The translations under genes and the position numbers were made by a program. Under the pieces are notes generated by a model. The model worked only from the letters and a program-made list of their open reading frames with translations. It made no database searches and was not told where the DNA came from. This document shows positions 42,863 to 52,314 of a DNA stretch of 62,080 nucleotides, in pieces. This stretch comes from UBA4874 sp002399435. Its GTDB lineage: Bacteria > Bacillota > Clostridia > Caldicoprobacterales > DTU083. The DNA lies in assembly GCA_036823195.1 (NCBI GenBank), contig DAISGI010000013.1:1-62080 (forward strand). Direction: 5' to 3'. The number at the start of each line of letters is the position of its first letter. The first letter of the stretch is position 1.

Positions 42863-44625
42863 TCCTGCTTCCCGCCTTTTTTGTACTGACTTTCGTAGAT
42901 TTCCTGGTAAACCCTGCAGGACCGCAGCAACTCCTCATGGGTCCCGATGCCCGCCAGGGAACCGTCTTCCAGAACCAGAATCTGATCGGCATACCGGACA
43001 CTGGAAGCTCTCTGACTCACGATAAAAGTGGTCATTTCCACAGGCAGATTGCGAAGAGCCCTGCGTAAAGCAGCATCGGTCGTATAGTCCAGCGCACTGG
43101 TGCTGTCGTCAAGAATGAGAATTTTCGGATTCTTCACAAGGGCACGGGCTATGGTCAGACGCTGTTTTTGTCCTCCGGAGAAGTTACGCCCGTCCTGTTC
43201 CACAGGTTCGTCCAGTCCCTTGCTTTTTTCCCTGACAAATTCCTCTGCCTGTGCCACATGCAGTGCATGCCACAGCTCCTCCTCTGTTGCATTTTCCTTT
43301 CCCCACAGAAGATTGGAACGGATGGTTCCCTGAAACAGCATGGATTTCTGCAGGGCAATGCCTGTCAGCCGGCGCAGTTCTTTTTTTGAATAGTCTCTTA
43401 CGGATCTGCCAAAGAGCAGGACATTCCCGGATGTCGCGTCATAAAATCTGGGAATCAGATGCACCAGACTGGATTTCCCGCTTCCTGTCCCGCCGATGAT
43501 GCCGATGGTTTGTCCGGTCTTTGCGCAGAAGCTGATGTCCTTCAGACTTTTTCCGGCTGCCAGGGGATAGGTGAGGGATACCTGTTCAAAGCGTACCGCG
43601 TCATTCCATTTTTCCCTATCCGTTGGTATCGTTTTAAATTCCATAGCGGGCTTTGTCTGCAGCACGGAAGAAACCCTTCCCGCACAGGCAGCCGCTTTTG
43701 TCATCTGAATAATCAGATCCGCCAGCTTTATGAGTTCAATGAGAATCTGTCCCATATAACTGACCAGGGCGATGACATCTCCCTGCCTGAGGTCGCCGAT
43801 GCCCACATGAACGGCGCCGGTGTGCAGTACGGCAAGAATCGCCAGGTTGATGATCACATAGGTGATGGGATTCATGAATCCGGAAATGCGGCCGACTTTT
43901 TTTTGCAGGGCGGTCAGGATGGAATTTGCCGTTTCAAAGCGGTTGACTTCACTTTGCTCTTTGGTAAAGGCGCGTATGACCCGGACTCCCGTCAGATTTT
44001 CCCGCGTGATTCCCAGGACCTGATCCAACTGTTCCTGGACTTTTTTATAAAGGGGTATGGTAACCAGCATAATGCCAAAAACGGCAACTGCCAGCAGGGG
44101 AATGGCCACGACGAATATCATGGCAGCGTCCCGGTTGATCCGGAATGCCATGACCAGGCTGCCAAACACGATAAACGGGCTGCGAAGGAACAGACGCAGA
44201 AAGAGGTTGAGGCCGCTTTGCACCTGATTGATGTCGCTGGTCATGCGGGTAATCAGCGTATTTGTGCCAAGACGATCCATTTCTGAAAACCCAAGGGTCT
44301 GTATGTGATGAAAAAGAGAGTGGCGTAGGGCAGTGGCGTATCCAACTGCAGCTTTCGAAGCAAAATATTGTGCGGTAATGCTGCTGACCAGTCCCACGAT
44401 TCCCAGTAGAACCAATACGGCGCATCGCCGCAGTATAAAATCGGTATCCTGATTGGAAATGCCGATATTGATGATGGAGGCCATGACAAACGGCACCAGT
44501 AAATCAAAGGATGCCTCCAGCATCTTGAACAAAGGTGCCAATATGCTTTCCTTTGTATACCCTTTGAAGTAGGACAGCATCTGATGTAACAAAAAATCCC
44601 CCTTTGGAATGTTCCTTCCTTTCAT
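42853..44625 (-). CDS. ABC exporter half-transporter, degenerate-site subunit (pair 2)
   Basis: A 590-residue half-transporter, first gene of the operon: six helices in the first ~320 residues, Walker A GGTGSGKS, signature FSGGQKQR and Walker B ILILDDSTSALD, with Asp in place of the catalytic Glu. With the downstream gene it should form a heterodimer with one degenerate ATP site. The leader contains three 13-bp direct repeats and a promoter at 44695-44722. Pairs of this kind are typically drug or peptide exporters. Confidence 0.9.
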   Translation of the reverse strand: MKGRNIPKGDFLLHQMLSYFKGYTKESILAPLFKMLEASFDLLVPFVMASIINIGISNQDTDFILRRCAVLVLLGIVGLVSSITAQYFASKAAVGYATALRHSLFHHIQTLGFSEMDRLGTNTLITRMTSDINQVQSGLNLFLRLFLRSPFIVFGSLVMAFRINRDAAMIFVVAIPLLAVAVFGIMLVTIPLYKKVQEQLDQVLGITRENLTGVRVIRAFTKEQSEVNRFETANSILTALQKKVGRISGFMNPITYVIINLAILAVLHTGAVHVGIGDLRQGDVIALVSYMGQILIELIKLADLIIQMTKAAACAGRVSSVLQTKPAMEFKTIPTDREKWNDAVRFEQVSLTYPLAAGKSLKDISFCAKTGQTIGIIGGTGSGKSSLVHLIPRFYDATSGNVLLFGRSVRDYSKKELRRLTGIALQKSMLFQGTIRSNLLWGKENATEEELWHALHVAQAEEFVREKSKGLDEPVEQDGRNFSGGQKQRLTIARALVKNPKILILDDSTSALDYTTDAALRRALRNLPVEMTTFIVSQRASSVRYADQILVLEDGSLAGIGTHEELLRSCRVYQEIYESQYKKGGKQECR

Positions 44626-44641
44626 TGATTCCTGTAATCAC

Positions 44642-44680
44642 TGATTGTAATCATTGATTGGAACCATTGATTGTAACCAC
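44642..44680. repeat. Three 13-bp direct repeats in the exporter leader
   Basis: TGATTGTAATCAT (44642), TGATTGGAACCAT (44655) and TGATTGTAACCAC (44668) stand head to tail, with a fourth partial copy near 44626. They lie between the minus-strand promoter and the ribosome binding site of the exporter operon. Possible regulator binding sites or slippage repeats. Confidence 0.75.
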
Positions 44681-44694
44681 TGACTTCTGTTAAT

Positions 44695-44722
44695 ATTTTA
44701 CTATCAGACAGGGAATATGCAA
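44695..44722 (-). promoter_or_regulatory. Promoter of the second ABC exporter operon
   Basis: On the minus strand TTGCAT (44722-44717) and TAAAAT (44700-44695) are 16 bases apart. Confidence 0.55.
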
Positions 44723-44736
44723 AGGATAGGAAGCAT

Positions 44737-46323
44737 TTATTTTGATTTTTTCAGCAAGCCTTTTTTCTCCAGGAACTCATGAGCGACAATACTGGCCTTT
44801 TTGCCTTCCACATCCACTTCGTAGTTCATCTCTGCCATTTCTTTTGTGGTGATGGCATGCTCCAGTTTCTTAAGAACCGGACGAATTTCCGGATACCTGC
44901 TGTATAAATCCTTTCTTGTCAGATTGATGGCTTCATAAGGCGGAAAGAAGCCAAGATCGTCTTTCAGCGGTACCAGCTTTACCTTAACCGTCATGGCATC
45001 GGTGGAATAGGCATCCGTTACGTCGACTTTGTCAGATTTGATTGCCTGATAACGGATGTTTCCCTCCAGGCCCAGAATATCCTTGAAATGGATTCCAAAT
45101 TGTTTTTCCATTTTCGGCAGACAGTCTTCCCGTTGGGAAAAGGCGGTGGTACAGCCAAAACGCAGCTTGGGCGCCTGTTCGACCAAATCCGAAAGCTTCT
45201 CCAGGTGCCAGGTTTCCGCAGACTTCGGGCTGGCACTGATGACATATTCGTTGCTGAATCCCAGCGGCTCCGAGATCAGGACATTGTATTTGCTTTTCAT
45301 TTGTGTTGTTACATCGTGATATACCTTTTTCGTGTCCGTTTCCAGCGGCAGCTTCAACAGGATCGAGGATGCAATGCCCGTATAATCCGTAAACATATCA
45401 ATGTCTCCGCGCTTCAATGCAGCAAAGGCCAAAGGGGAGCCGTTCAGATTGAACCGCTCTTCGACTTTGATGTCCGTGTTATCTTCAATCAGATTCTTAT
45501 ATAAATATCCGAGAATGATGGCTTCCGTAAAATTCTCACTTCCGACGACAATGGTACGATTCTCTTTCTGTACTACGGCAGAAACCCCGGAATAGATGGG
45601 GATCACCAGCAAAAGGGCGCAAAGTCCGAAAGCGACAATCCTTTTTGTAAGAATTTTTCTTGGTGTTTGCGGAACAATCTGATCGGAAGGCTTTAATCCT
45701 TCCGGTGTAACGACTTCTTCCATTTTGGACAGGATATAGTCTACCAGCAGAGCCAGCAGGGAAGCAGGGATCGCACCCAGCAGCACCAGATTGGGATCGT
45801 TGGCGTTCAGCCCCAGGTTGATAAACCAGCCCAGTCCGCCTGCTCCGGCAAAGGCCGCAATGGTAACCGTACCAACAGCGGTAACGGCAGAAATCCGGAT
45901 ACCGGCCATAATAAAGGGAGCAGCCATGGGAAGCTGAACCTGGAACAACCGCTGCATGGGCGAAAGTCCGATTCCATTTGCCACCTCCACTTTGTCGGGA
46001 TCGATTTCCGTAATCCCGGTATAGGCGTTTTTGATGATCGGAAGCAGGGAATACAGGACAACCATAATAATCGCCGGCTTCTGTCCAATTCCTACAAAGG
46101 GGACCATAAAGGCAAGCAATGCAATGCTGGGTATGGACTGGAGAAGATTGGCAATCCCAATGACAATGGTGGCCAGAGGCTTACTTTTTGTAATAATCAG
46201 TGCAAGGGGAATTCCAATGGCCAGAGAAATCAAAACTGCCATGGTGGTCATGTTCAGATGATCGATAAAGAGGTTCAGCAATTCTTCCTTTCGTTCCATA
46301 AACATTGAAAAAAAAGCGTTCAT
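44737..46323 (-). CDS. Fused permease and substrate-binding protein, OpuC/EgtU type
   Basis: A 528-residue fusion. Residues ~15-215 are an ABC importer permease (LQSIPSIALLAFMVP, with the EAA-like loop VANGIGLSPMQRLFQVQLPM). After a further helix (~230-250), residues ~265-528 form an OpuAC-type binding domain (IVVGSENFTEAIILGYLY, FTDYTGIA, DAYSTDAMT). Substrates of the family are glycine betaine, carnitine or choline; the same fusion in EgtU imports ergothioneine, so the ligand is open. It overlaps the ATPase gene by 4 bp. Confidence 0.9.
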   Translation of the reverse strand: MNAFFSMFMERKEELLNLFIDHLNMTTMAVLISLAIGIPLALIITKSKPLATIVIGIANLLQSIPSIALLAFMVPFVGIGQKPAIIMVVLYSLLPIIKNAYTGITEIDPDKVEVANGIGLSPMQRLFQVQLPMAAPFIMAGIRISAVTAVGTVTIAAFAGAGGLGWFINLGLNANDPNLVLLGAIPASLLALLVDYILSKMEEVVTPEGLKPSDQIVPQTPRKILTKRIVAFGLCALLLVIPIYSGVSAVVQKENRTIVVGSENFTEAIILGYLYKNLIEDNTDIKVEERFNLNGSPLAFAALKRGDIDMFTDYTGIASSILLKLPLETDTKKVYHDVTTQMKSKYNVLISEPLGFSNEYVISASPKSAETWHLEKLSDLVEQAPKLRFGCTTAFSQREDCLPKMEKQFGIHFKDILGLEGNIRYQAIKSDKVDVTDAYSTDAMTVKVKLVPLKDDLGFFPPYEAINLTRKDLYSRYPEIRPVLKKLEHAITTKEMAEMNYEVDVEGKKASIVAHEFLEKKGLLKKSK

Positions 46324-47465
46324 ATGATTCCACTCCTCGAATTTGAAACACTTGCCGTTTCATACTGTTTACTGAGAGAAGACAAGAGGATGCTTTTGGT
46401 AAGGTATCCCACCAACTGTTTTTTATGATTGATGACAGGAATAATGCCTGAGATATTATAGTCAATCGTGTTGACGATTTTTTTCAGGGTGGTATCTTCG
46501 TATACCGAAACAAAATCGGTGGAGATAAAATCCTTCAGGGAAGAAGTATATTGTTTGAAATTCTGAAGGTCGCTCAGCCATACGATTCCTGCAATCTCGT
46601 GTTTATCGGTAACCAGCAGGCTGTCCACGGCATAATGGTTCATGACCTGCAGGGCCTGCAGCACTGTACGGTCCCCTGAAATGCGGCAGGGATCCGTTTT
46701 CATGATATCCCGTGCTTCAATGAACTCCGGATTGCTCCACAACCGGCGGGGACCGACAAAATCCGCAACCTCACTGTTGGCAGGATGTTTCAGTATATTC
46801 TCCGGGGTGTCACATTGGACGATATGCCCGTTTTGAATAATGCAAATGCGGTCTGCCAACAGGATGGCTTCATCCATATCATGTGTGACAAACAGGATGG
46901 TTTTGTTGAGCTTTTTCTGCAGTTGGACGATCTTATCCTGCAGCTCCGCACGCACAACGGGGTCCAGAGCGGAAAAAGGCTCGTCCATCAGAATAATGCC
47001 GGGATCTGCCGCGAAGGCACGTGCGACTCCAACCCTGTGCTGCTGTCCGCCGGACAGTTGGCTGGGATATAAACTCCGGTAATCCGGATCCAGATCCACC
47101 ATTTCCAACAGCTCATTGATACGGGCTTCCTGCTTTTTTTTCGGCACGCCCAGTACCTTCAGGATAATGCTGATGTTCTCGGCGACTGTCATATGGGGAA
47201 ACAGGCCGCCGTCCTGCACCACATAGCCGATTTTCCGCCGCATCCTTGTATCGTTCATTTTGGTGACGGAAACGCCGTCCAGAAGAATGTCTCCCTGATC
47301 AATGGTATTGAGCTTATTGATCATTTTCAGCAGCGTTGTCTTTCCGCAGCCGCTGGCGCCGATCAACACCATAAACTCACCGGTCCGGACCGTCAGATTG
47401 ATGTTCTGCAATACAGACTTGCTTTTGTAGGACTTATATACATTCTCAAACTGAATCAAGATCAC
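46320..47465 (-). CDS. ABC importer ATPase with CBS domains, OpuCA/EgtV type
   Basis: A 381-residue ATPase: Walker A GASGCGKT (36-43), signature LSGGQQHR, Walker B IILMDEPFSALD, then two CBS domains (~260-365; ARDIMKTDPCRISGDRTV, and DFISTDFVSVYEDTTLKK). CBS domains in OpuCA-type proteins sense ionic strength or c-di-AMP. Translation begins at GTG 47465 with GAGGAG 4 bases upstream; TTG 47459 is possible. It is the first gene of the transporter operon. Confidence 0.92.
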   Translation of the reverse strand: MILIQFENVYKSYKSKSVLQNINLTVRTGEFMVLIGASGCGKTTLLKMINKLNTIDQGDILLDGVSVTKMNDTRMRRKIGYVVQDGGLFPHMTVAENISIILKVLGVPKKKQEARINELLEMVDLDPDYRSLYPSQLSGGQQHRVGVARAFAADPGIILMDEPFSALDPVVRAELQDKIVQLQKKLNKTILFVTHDMDEAILLADRICIIQNGHIVQCDTPENILKHPANSEVADFVGPRRLWSNPEFIEARDIMKTDPCRISGDRTVLQALQVMNHYAVDSLLVTDKHEIAGIVWLSDLQNFKQYTSSLKDFISTDFVSVYEDTTLKKIVNTIDYNISGIIPVINHKKQLVGYLTKSILLSSLSKQYETASVSNSRSGII

Positions 47466-47779
47466 ACAACTCCTCTTTTTGCTCCCGCAATTTTTTGTTA
47501 CGAACTTTCAGGAATCCGCACAGTTCTTTCTTATATAAGCTACCCATATAAGCTACACCTTATCATTTAAGAAATCAAGCTGTTCCCTCCATTTTTATCA
47601 CAAAAATATATCTGGATTTCCATATTGCACCGGGAGGCATCGTTGACAGGATATTCCCTCCATGCCATAATACAAGGGAAGGCATGGAATCTGTGAGTCG
47701 GCCTATGCATTTTATCAATAATATGGAAAACAGGACGACACATACACAATGAATCTACCAATAAGGAGGCTGGATTTCT
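47466..47779. other. Divergent intergenic region between importer and sugar kinase
   Basis: No gene. On the left, the minus-strand leader of the importer contains ATATAAGCTAC twice (near 47533 and 47548). On the right lies the kinase promoter (47643-47671). No classical terminator or riboswitch was recognised. Confidence 0.5.
47643..47671 (+). promoter_or_regulatory. Promoter of the sugar kinase gene
   Basis: A perfect TTGACA (47643-47648) and CATAAT (47666-47671) with 17-base spacing, about 100 bases before the start codon. Confidence 0.75.
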
Positions 47780-48853
47780 ATGGAGTTACGAAAAGATTTT
47801 ACCTATTCCCTTGTGGTACCGACGAGTATGGGAGTTCGGATTACCCCTGCCGGGGGACAGCCGGTGCACTGCAGCGATACGTTTACCATGCAGGCGACCA
47901 GTGCTGAGACCAATGTGGCCAGCATCTCGTCTTATCTGGGTCTTCCCGTAAAGGTTCTGACAACATTTGTAAAGGACAGTCCCATCGCTGCGTTCATCAA
48001 AAACAATCTGGCAGGCAGACATATGTCCTACGAAGGGATCGATGTTCCGCAGGGCGGGCCGTGGGGGTACCGGCATCAGTTCAATATTGCGGACAGCGGC
48101 TTTGGATCCCGCGGTCCCAGGGTTCACAACGACCGTGCCGGGGAAGTCGGACTGACGCTGAACAGCAAAGACTTTGACCTGGATCGTCTTTTCGGTCAGG
48201 AGGGAGTCCAAATCCTGCATTTGTCCGGGCTGATTGCTGCCCTGTCCCATGAAACCAGTATTTTTTGTCTGGATCTTGCCAAAGCAGCCAGGAAGTATGG
48301 CACACGGATTTCCTTCGATCTCAACTATCGTGCTTCTTTCTGGAAAGACAGGGAGAAAGAGCTGAGGGATGTCTTCACGGAGATTGCCGGCCTTTCCGAT
48401 ATTCTGGTGGGCAACGAGGAAGACTTTCAGCTGTGTTTCGGAATGAAAGGACCGGAGGCAGGCGGCAGGAACGTTGCGGCAAAGACAGACAGCTTCAGGG
48501 CCATGATTGGCAGCGTCCGGAAGATGTTCCCCAACGCCTCGGTATTTGCCACCACATTGCGTCAGGTGATCAGCACCAACCGCCATATGTGGGGTGCCAT
48601 CATGCTGGAAGGGGAGAATTGGCATGCAGCAGAGCCCCGTGAGATTACCGTGCTGGATCGGATCGGCGGGGGAGACGCTTTTGTCGGCGGCCTGCTGTAT
48701 GGGATTCTGAAGGGCTGGGAGCCGGAAAAGTGGCTTCAGTTCGGATGGGCCACCGGTGCCATGGCCACTACATTCCTGACGGATTATGCACAGCCTGCGG
48801 ATGAGGAGCAGGTCTGGAGCATCTGGGAAGGCAATGCAAGGGTAAAGAGGTAA
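47780..48853 (+). CDS. PfkB-family carbohydrate kinase, KDG kinase-like
   Basis: A 357-residue ribokinase-fold sugar kinase. The catalytic base is D299 in DRIGGGDAFVGG, with ATP-binding residues around it; the substrate side is seen in ETNVASISSYLGLP and ISFDLNYRASFW. Length and the NYR motif resemble 2-keto-3-deoxygluconate kinases, but no gluconate-pathway gene is adjacent, so the substrate is uncertain. AAGGAGG at 47763-47769 supports ATG 47780. It is monocistronic, ended by the hairpin at 48926. Confidence 0.88.
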   Translation: MELRKDFTYSLVVPTSMGVRITPAGGQPVHCSDTFTMQATSAETNVASISSYLGLPVKVLTTFVKDSPIAAFIKNNLAGRHMSYEGIDVPQGGPWGYRHQFNIADSGFGSRGPRVHNDRAGEVGLTLNSKDFDLDRLFGQEGVQILHLSGLIAALSHETSIFCLDLAKAARKYGTRISFDLNYRASFWKDREKELRDVFTEIAGLSDILVGNEEDFQLCFGMKGPEAGGRNVAAKTDSFRAMIGSVRKMFPNASVFATTLRQVISTNRHMWGAIMLEGENWHAAEPREITVLDRIGGGDAFVGGLLYGILKGWEPEKWLQFGWATGAMATTFLTDYAQPADEEQVWSIWEGNARVKR

Positions 48854-48925
48854 AGGCAGACCAGGCCCGAAAAGATGTGAATAACAGAAGGGAACGGCAG
48901 AGTGCCGGAGCAAAGTGCAGGGATC

Positions 48926-48964
48926 AAAACAGCACCTTTCCGATGATGGAGAAGGTGCTGTTTT
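48926..48964 (+). terminator. Intrinsic terminator after the sugar kinase gene
   Basis: AAAACAGCACCTT (48926-48938) pairs with AAGGTGCTGTTTT (48952-48964), 13 perfect base pairs. The A and T ends allow it to work in both directions, so it may also serve the convergent kamA gene. Confidence 0.88.
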
Positions 48965-49007
48965 GCTTTCCTCACGAAATGCTGTAAATGTATTTTATAG
49001 GTTTATC

Positions 49008-50153
49008 TTATGGATGCTTTGATGGAGTGGTATTGGAAGCCGTTTGGGCTTTGGGTCTTTGGGGAATCGGATAGTGGTATTTTTCGCCTTTGTAGTTCTC
49101 AAGCAGGACCTCACGGTCATCCTTGCGGAGGACATAGTTATAATTAATGGGGATTTTTCCACCGCCGTGGGGGGCATCAATTACATATTTCGGTACGGCA
49201 AAGCCGGAGATGTAGCCGGTAAGCTGATGCATGATGTCGATTCCGGTATCCACATCGGTCCGGAAGTGGGAGATGCCTCTGGACAGGTCGCACTGGTACA
49301 GATAATAGGGGCGTACCCGCATATGGACCAGTTTCAGCAGCAGATCTTTCATCACTTCCGCATTGTCATTGATTCCTCTCAGCAGCACGCTCTGGTTTCC
49401 AAGGGGGATGCCGGCGTCCACTATGGCAGTACATGCCCGCTCCGCATCCGGGGTGATTTCCTGGGGATGATTGAAATGCGTGTTGATCCAGACCGGCTGA
49501 TACTTTTTCAACATGACCAGGAGCTCTTCGGTGATCCGCATGGGCAGAACCACGGGAACCCGCGTGCCGATGCGGATAATATCCACATGGGGGATTGCCC
49601 GGAGTCCGGCAATAATGGACTCCAGCTTTTTTGTATTCATTGTCAGGGGATCCCCTCCGGAGATCAGGACATCCCGGATTTCCTCATGAGACCGGATGTA
49701 ATCCAAAGCTATTTCCAATTCGCTCTCTGTGATCGTTCCGTCTTCCTCCCCGACGACTCTGCGGCGGGTGCAATGACGGCAATACATGGAACAGACATAG
49801 GTTACTAGGAGCAGTACGCGGTCCGGATAGCGGTGAACAATATTGGGAACCGGGCTGCTTCCCACTTCGTTCAGGGGATCGTCCAGGTCATCACTGCAGT
49901 AAAGCGTTTCCTGAATCGACGGGACACTCTGCATTCGGATGGGATCCTTTTCATCCTCCGGATGAATCAGGGAAGCATAATAAGGGGTAATCGCCATTCG
50001 GAACTGTTTCAGACAGGTGGTGATATCCGTTTTTTCCTGTTCGGATAAGTCAAGTACTTCCGATAACATTTCGGTGTTTGTAATCCTGTGGGCAAGCTGC
50101 CATTTCCAATTATTCCAGGATTGTACCGGAATGGAGTTCTTCCAACTGGTCAT
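49008..50153 (-). CDS. KamA-family radical SAM aminomutase
   Basis: A 381-residue PLP- and SAM-dependent aminomutase of the lysine 2,3-aminomutase type. The cluster motif is C121-x3-C125-x2-C128 (CSMYCRHCTRRR). The late CDLS and VIDAPHGGGK motifs keep the two Asp residues that contact the lysine side chain in KAM and differ in glutamate 2,3-aminomutase, so L-lysine to beta-lysine is the favoured reaction. The PLP lysine lies in the GGGK region. It is shorter than the classical enzyme (~415), lacking the C-terminal Cys extension. It is the second gene of a two-gene operon. Confidence 0.9.
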   Translation of the reverse strand: MTSWKNSIPVQSWNNWKWQLAHRITNTEMLSEVLDLSEQEKTDITTCLKQFRMAITPYYASLIHPEDEKDPIRMQSVPSIQETLYCSDDLDDPLNEVGSSPVPNIVHRYPDRVLLLVTYVCSMYCRHCTRRRVVGEEDGTITESELEIALDYIRSHEEIRDVLISGGDPLTMNTKKLESIIAGLRAIPHVDIIRIGTRVPVVLPMRITEELLVMLKKYQPVWINTHFNHPQEITPDAERACTAIVDAGIPLGNQSVLLRGINDNAEVMKDLLLKLVHMRVRPYYLYQCDLSRGISHFRTDVDTGIDIMHQLTGYISGFAVPKYVIDAPHGGGKIPINYNYVLRKDDREVLLENYKGEKYHYPIPQRPKAQTASNTTPSKHP

Positions 50154-51202
50154 GCAATCTCACCCCGTCTCTCGTCTTTCTGCCTTTTCAGGGCAGCATC
50201 CAGGATTCCATTGATGAGATCGGAATAGGAGACGCCGCAGAATTCAGCGAGCATTGGGTAGTCACTGTAACCGGGAGCCAGTCCGGGAAGGGGATTGACC
50301 TCAATGAAATGGATCTTCCCGTCGGGCGACATCCGGAAATCCACCCGCGCAAGATCCATACAGCCAAGGACATCGTAGACTTTCCTTGCCATCCCCGTCA
50401 TTTCTTTCTCCTGGTCTTTTGTCAGATCAGCAGGGCATTGGTATTCCAAATATTCCGTAAAGCTTTGTTTCAGTTTATAATTGTAAACATGATAGTTTCC
50501 CTGGGTGGGTTTCCGGTATCGGATCTCCATGGGTGGGAACAGCCTTGCGTCCCGGCCGTTTCCAAGGATGCCAACCGTAAATTCCCGTCCCTCGATGTAC
50601 TCTTCAGCCAGCATATCCTGTTGGTAAAGATGGATGCTTCTGCCTGCCAGCTCCTGAAGTTCCCTTCTGTTCTTTACGATACTGATCTCCGAAATTCCCT
50701 TGCTGGATCCTTCTGCATTGGGTTTAAGGATGACCGGATAATGAAGGGAACCGGTGGCAAGCGGTGTTTTGGCGGATAAAACGATGCTTTTGGGTGTCCG
50801 AACCCTGTAGGAAGAAACGATTCGCTTTGTCAGCGCCTTATCCAGTGCAATGCACAACGTTGTTTCGTCCGATCCGGTAAACGGTATTCCAAAAAAATGA
50901 AGCATGGCCGGAACCTGCGCCTCACGGCCTCTTCCATGCAAGCCTTCAGCGATATTGAAAGCAATATCCATTTGCTCATGACGCAGTTTTTCCGGCAATG
51001 CTCCATCTGCCTCCAGCAATACCGTTCTGTGACCCCTTTCTTCCAAAGCGGATTGGATCGCATAAACCGTATCGATCCTGTCGTATTCCGCTTCAGCATC
51101 CGGGGTATCCTTCTTTAATCCCTTTTTCAGGTTGTATACAATACCCACTGTTAAGGTACGCTTGGGGAGGGGAACTTCGGAATCCATTTGTTCCATGTTC
51201 AA
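50150..51202 (-). CDS. ATP-grasp ligase, D-Ala-D-Ala ligase-like
   Basis: A 350-residue ATP-grasp enzyme related to D-alanine-D-alanine ligase: N-terminal VGIVYNLKKGL, IAFNIAEGLHGRGREAQVP, FFGIPFTGSD, the ATP-binding ILKPNAEGSSKGI, and the metal site FIEVNPLPGLAPGYSDYP. DdlA/B proteins begin with a different N-terminal motif, and the pairing with kamA (4-bp overlap) suggests ligation of a beta-amino acid product instead of cell-wall synthesis. TTG 51202 has AAAGG 7 bases upstream; ATG 51196 is the alternative. Confidence 0.85.
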   Translation of the reverse strand: MNMEQMDSEVPLPKRTLTVGIVYNLKKGLKKDTPDAEAEYDRIDTVYAIQSALEERGHRTVLLEADGALPEKLRHEQMDIAFNIAEGLHGRGREAQVPAMLHFFGIPFTGSDETTLCIALDKALTKRIVSSYRVRTPKSIVLSAKTPLATGSLHYPVILKPNAEGSSKGISEISIVKNRRELQELAGRSIHLYQQDMLAEEYIEGREFTVGILGNGRDARLFPPMEIRYRKPTQGNYHVYNYKLKQSFTEYLEYQCPADLTKDQEKEMTGMARKVYDVLGCMDLARVDFRMSPDGKIHFIEVNPLPGLAPGYSDYPMLAEFCGVSYSDLINGILDAALKRQKDERRGEIA

Positions 51203-51245
51203 TTACCAACCTTTCCTGAAAGATAAGTATTTTGTTTTCAGCTTA

Positions 51246-51273
51246 AGTATAGTCAAAAAAAAGAGAATGTCAA
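51246..51273 (-). promoter_or_regulatory. Promoter of the ATP-grasp/kamA operon
   Basis: On the minus strand TTGACA (51273-51268) and TATACT (51251-51246) are 16 bases apart. Confidence 0.72.
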
Positions 51274-51287
51274 TATATTTTTATACG

Positions 51288-51316
51288 TTGAAAGGTTTCT
51301 TTTTATGATGTAAGAT
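51288..51316 (+). promoter_or_regulatory. Promoter of uppP
   Basis: TTGAAA (51288-51293) and TAAGAT (51311-51316) are 17 bases apart. It is back-to-back with the minus-strand kamA operon promoter. Confidence 0.6.
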
Positions 51317-51393
51317 ATACTTGTCCTGCAATTGATTTTTGGAAAATAAACAAAGAAATAATGTGGGAAATATTGTTACTGGAGGAAATTAAT

Positions 51394-52218
51394 ATGCCAA
51401 TTATTGAGTTACTGAAAGCAGTGCTCCTGGGAATCGTGGAGGGAGTTACGGAGTGGCTGCCGATCAGCAGTACCGGACATATGATTTTACTGGACGAATT
51501 CATACAATTAAAGGCATCCCCTGCATTTAAGGAGATGTTTCTGGTTGTCATCCAGCTGGGAGCCATATTGGCTGTCGTTCTGCTTTATTTCAACAAGCTG
51601 AATCCTTTTTCCCGGAGGAAAACCAGTCGTCAGAAGAGGGATACCCTGGCAATCTGGGGCAAGGTAATTGTCGGTATCTTACCGGCAGCGGTTCTCGGCG
51701 TTCTTTTCGATGATTGGCTGGATGAACATCTGTATAACTACATAACGGTTGCCGTTACCCTGATCCTATACGGCATTTTGTTTATCCTTGTGGAAAACCG
51801 GAATAAAACCCGGAGACCAACGGTGCGATCCTTTCATGATTTGTCGTATCAGACTGCTTTTCAAGTCGGGCTGTTTCAGGTTTTGTCCCTGATCCCGGGA
51901 ACATCCCGGTCCGGAGCGACGATTCTCGGTGGAATTCTGCTTGGCGCCTCCCGTCCATTGGCAGCGGAGTATTCCTTTTTTCTCTCCATTCCTGTTATGT
52001 TTGGAGCCAGCGCCCTGAAGCTGGTGAAATTTGGGCTGCATTTTACCGGCATGGAAACTGCCCTTCTGATAACCGGCATGATCGTTGCCTTTGTCGTTTC
52101 CATTGCAGCCATCAAGTTTTTGCTAAGTTATATCAAGAACAATGATTTCAAGGCTTTTGGATGGTATCGGATTGTGCTGGGCATTCTGGTGATAGGATAC
52201 TTCCTCCTATTCCACTGA
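51394..52218 (+). CDS. uppP: Undecaprenyl-diphosphate phosphatase
   Basis: A 274-residue integral membrane enzyme that recycles the cell-wall lipid carrier by removing one phosphate from undecaprenyl diphosphate; it also gives bacitracin tolerance. The two family motifs are present: EGVTEWLPISSTGH (16-29) and PGTSRSGAT (about 166-174). About eight membrane helices. The frame opens at 51361, but GGAGGAAA at 51381-51388 lies 5 bases before ATG 51394. Monocistronic with its own promoter and terminator. Confidence 0.96.
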   Translation: MPIIELLKAVLLGIVEGVTEWLPISSTGHMILLDEFIQLKASPAFKEMFLVVIQLGAILAVVLLYFNKLNPFSRRKTSRQKRDTLAIWGKVIVGILPAAVLGVLFDDWLDEHLYNYITVAVTLILYGILFILVENRNKTRRPTVRSFHDLSYQTAFQVGLFQVLSLIPGTSRSGATILGGILLGASRPLAAEYSFFLSIPVMFGASALKLVKFGLHFTGMETALLITGMIVAFVVSIAAIKFLLSYIKNNDFKAFGWYRIVLGILVIGYFLLFH

Positions 52219-52314
52219 ATGGTACGGGATGAGAGAATATCCCCGATACAGGATGAAGGAATATCCCCCGGCTGGTGAAAATCCTCTGATTCTGAAATTT
52301 CATGAAAAGAAAAG

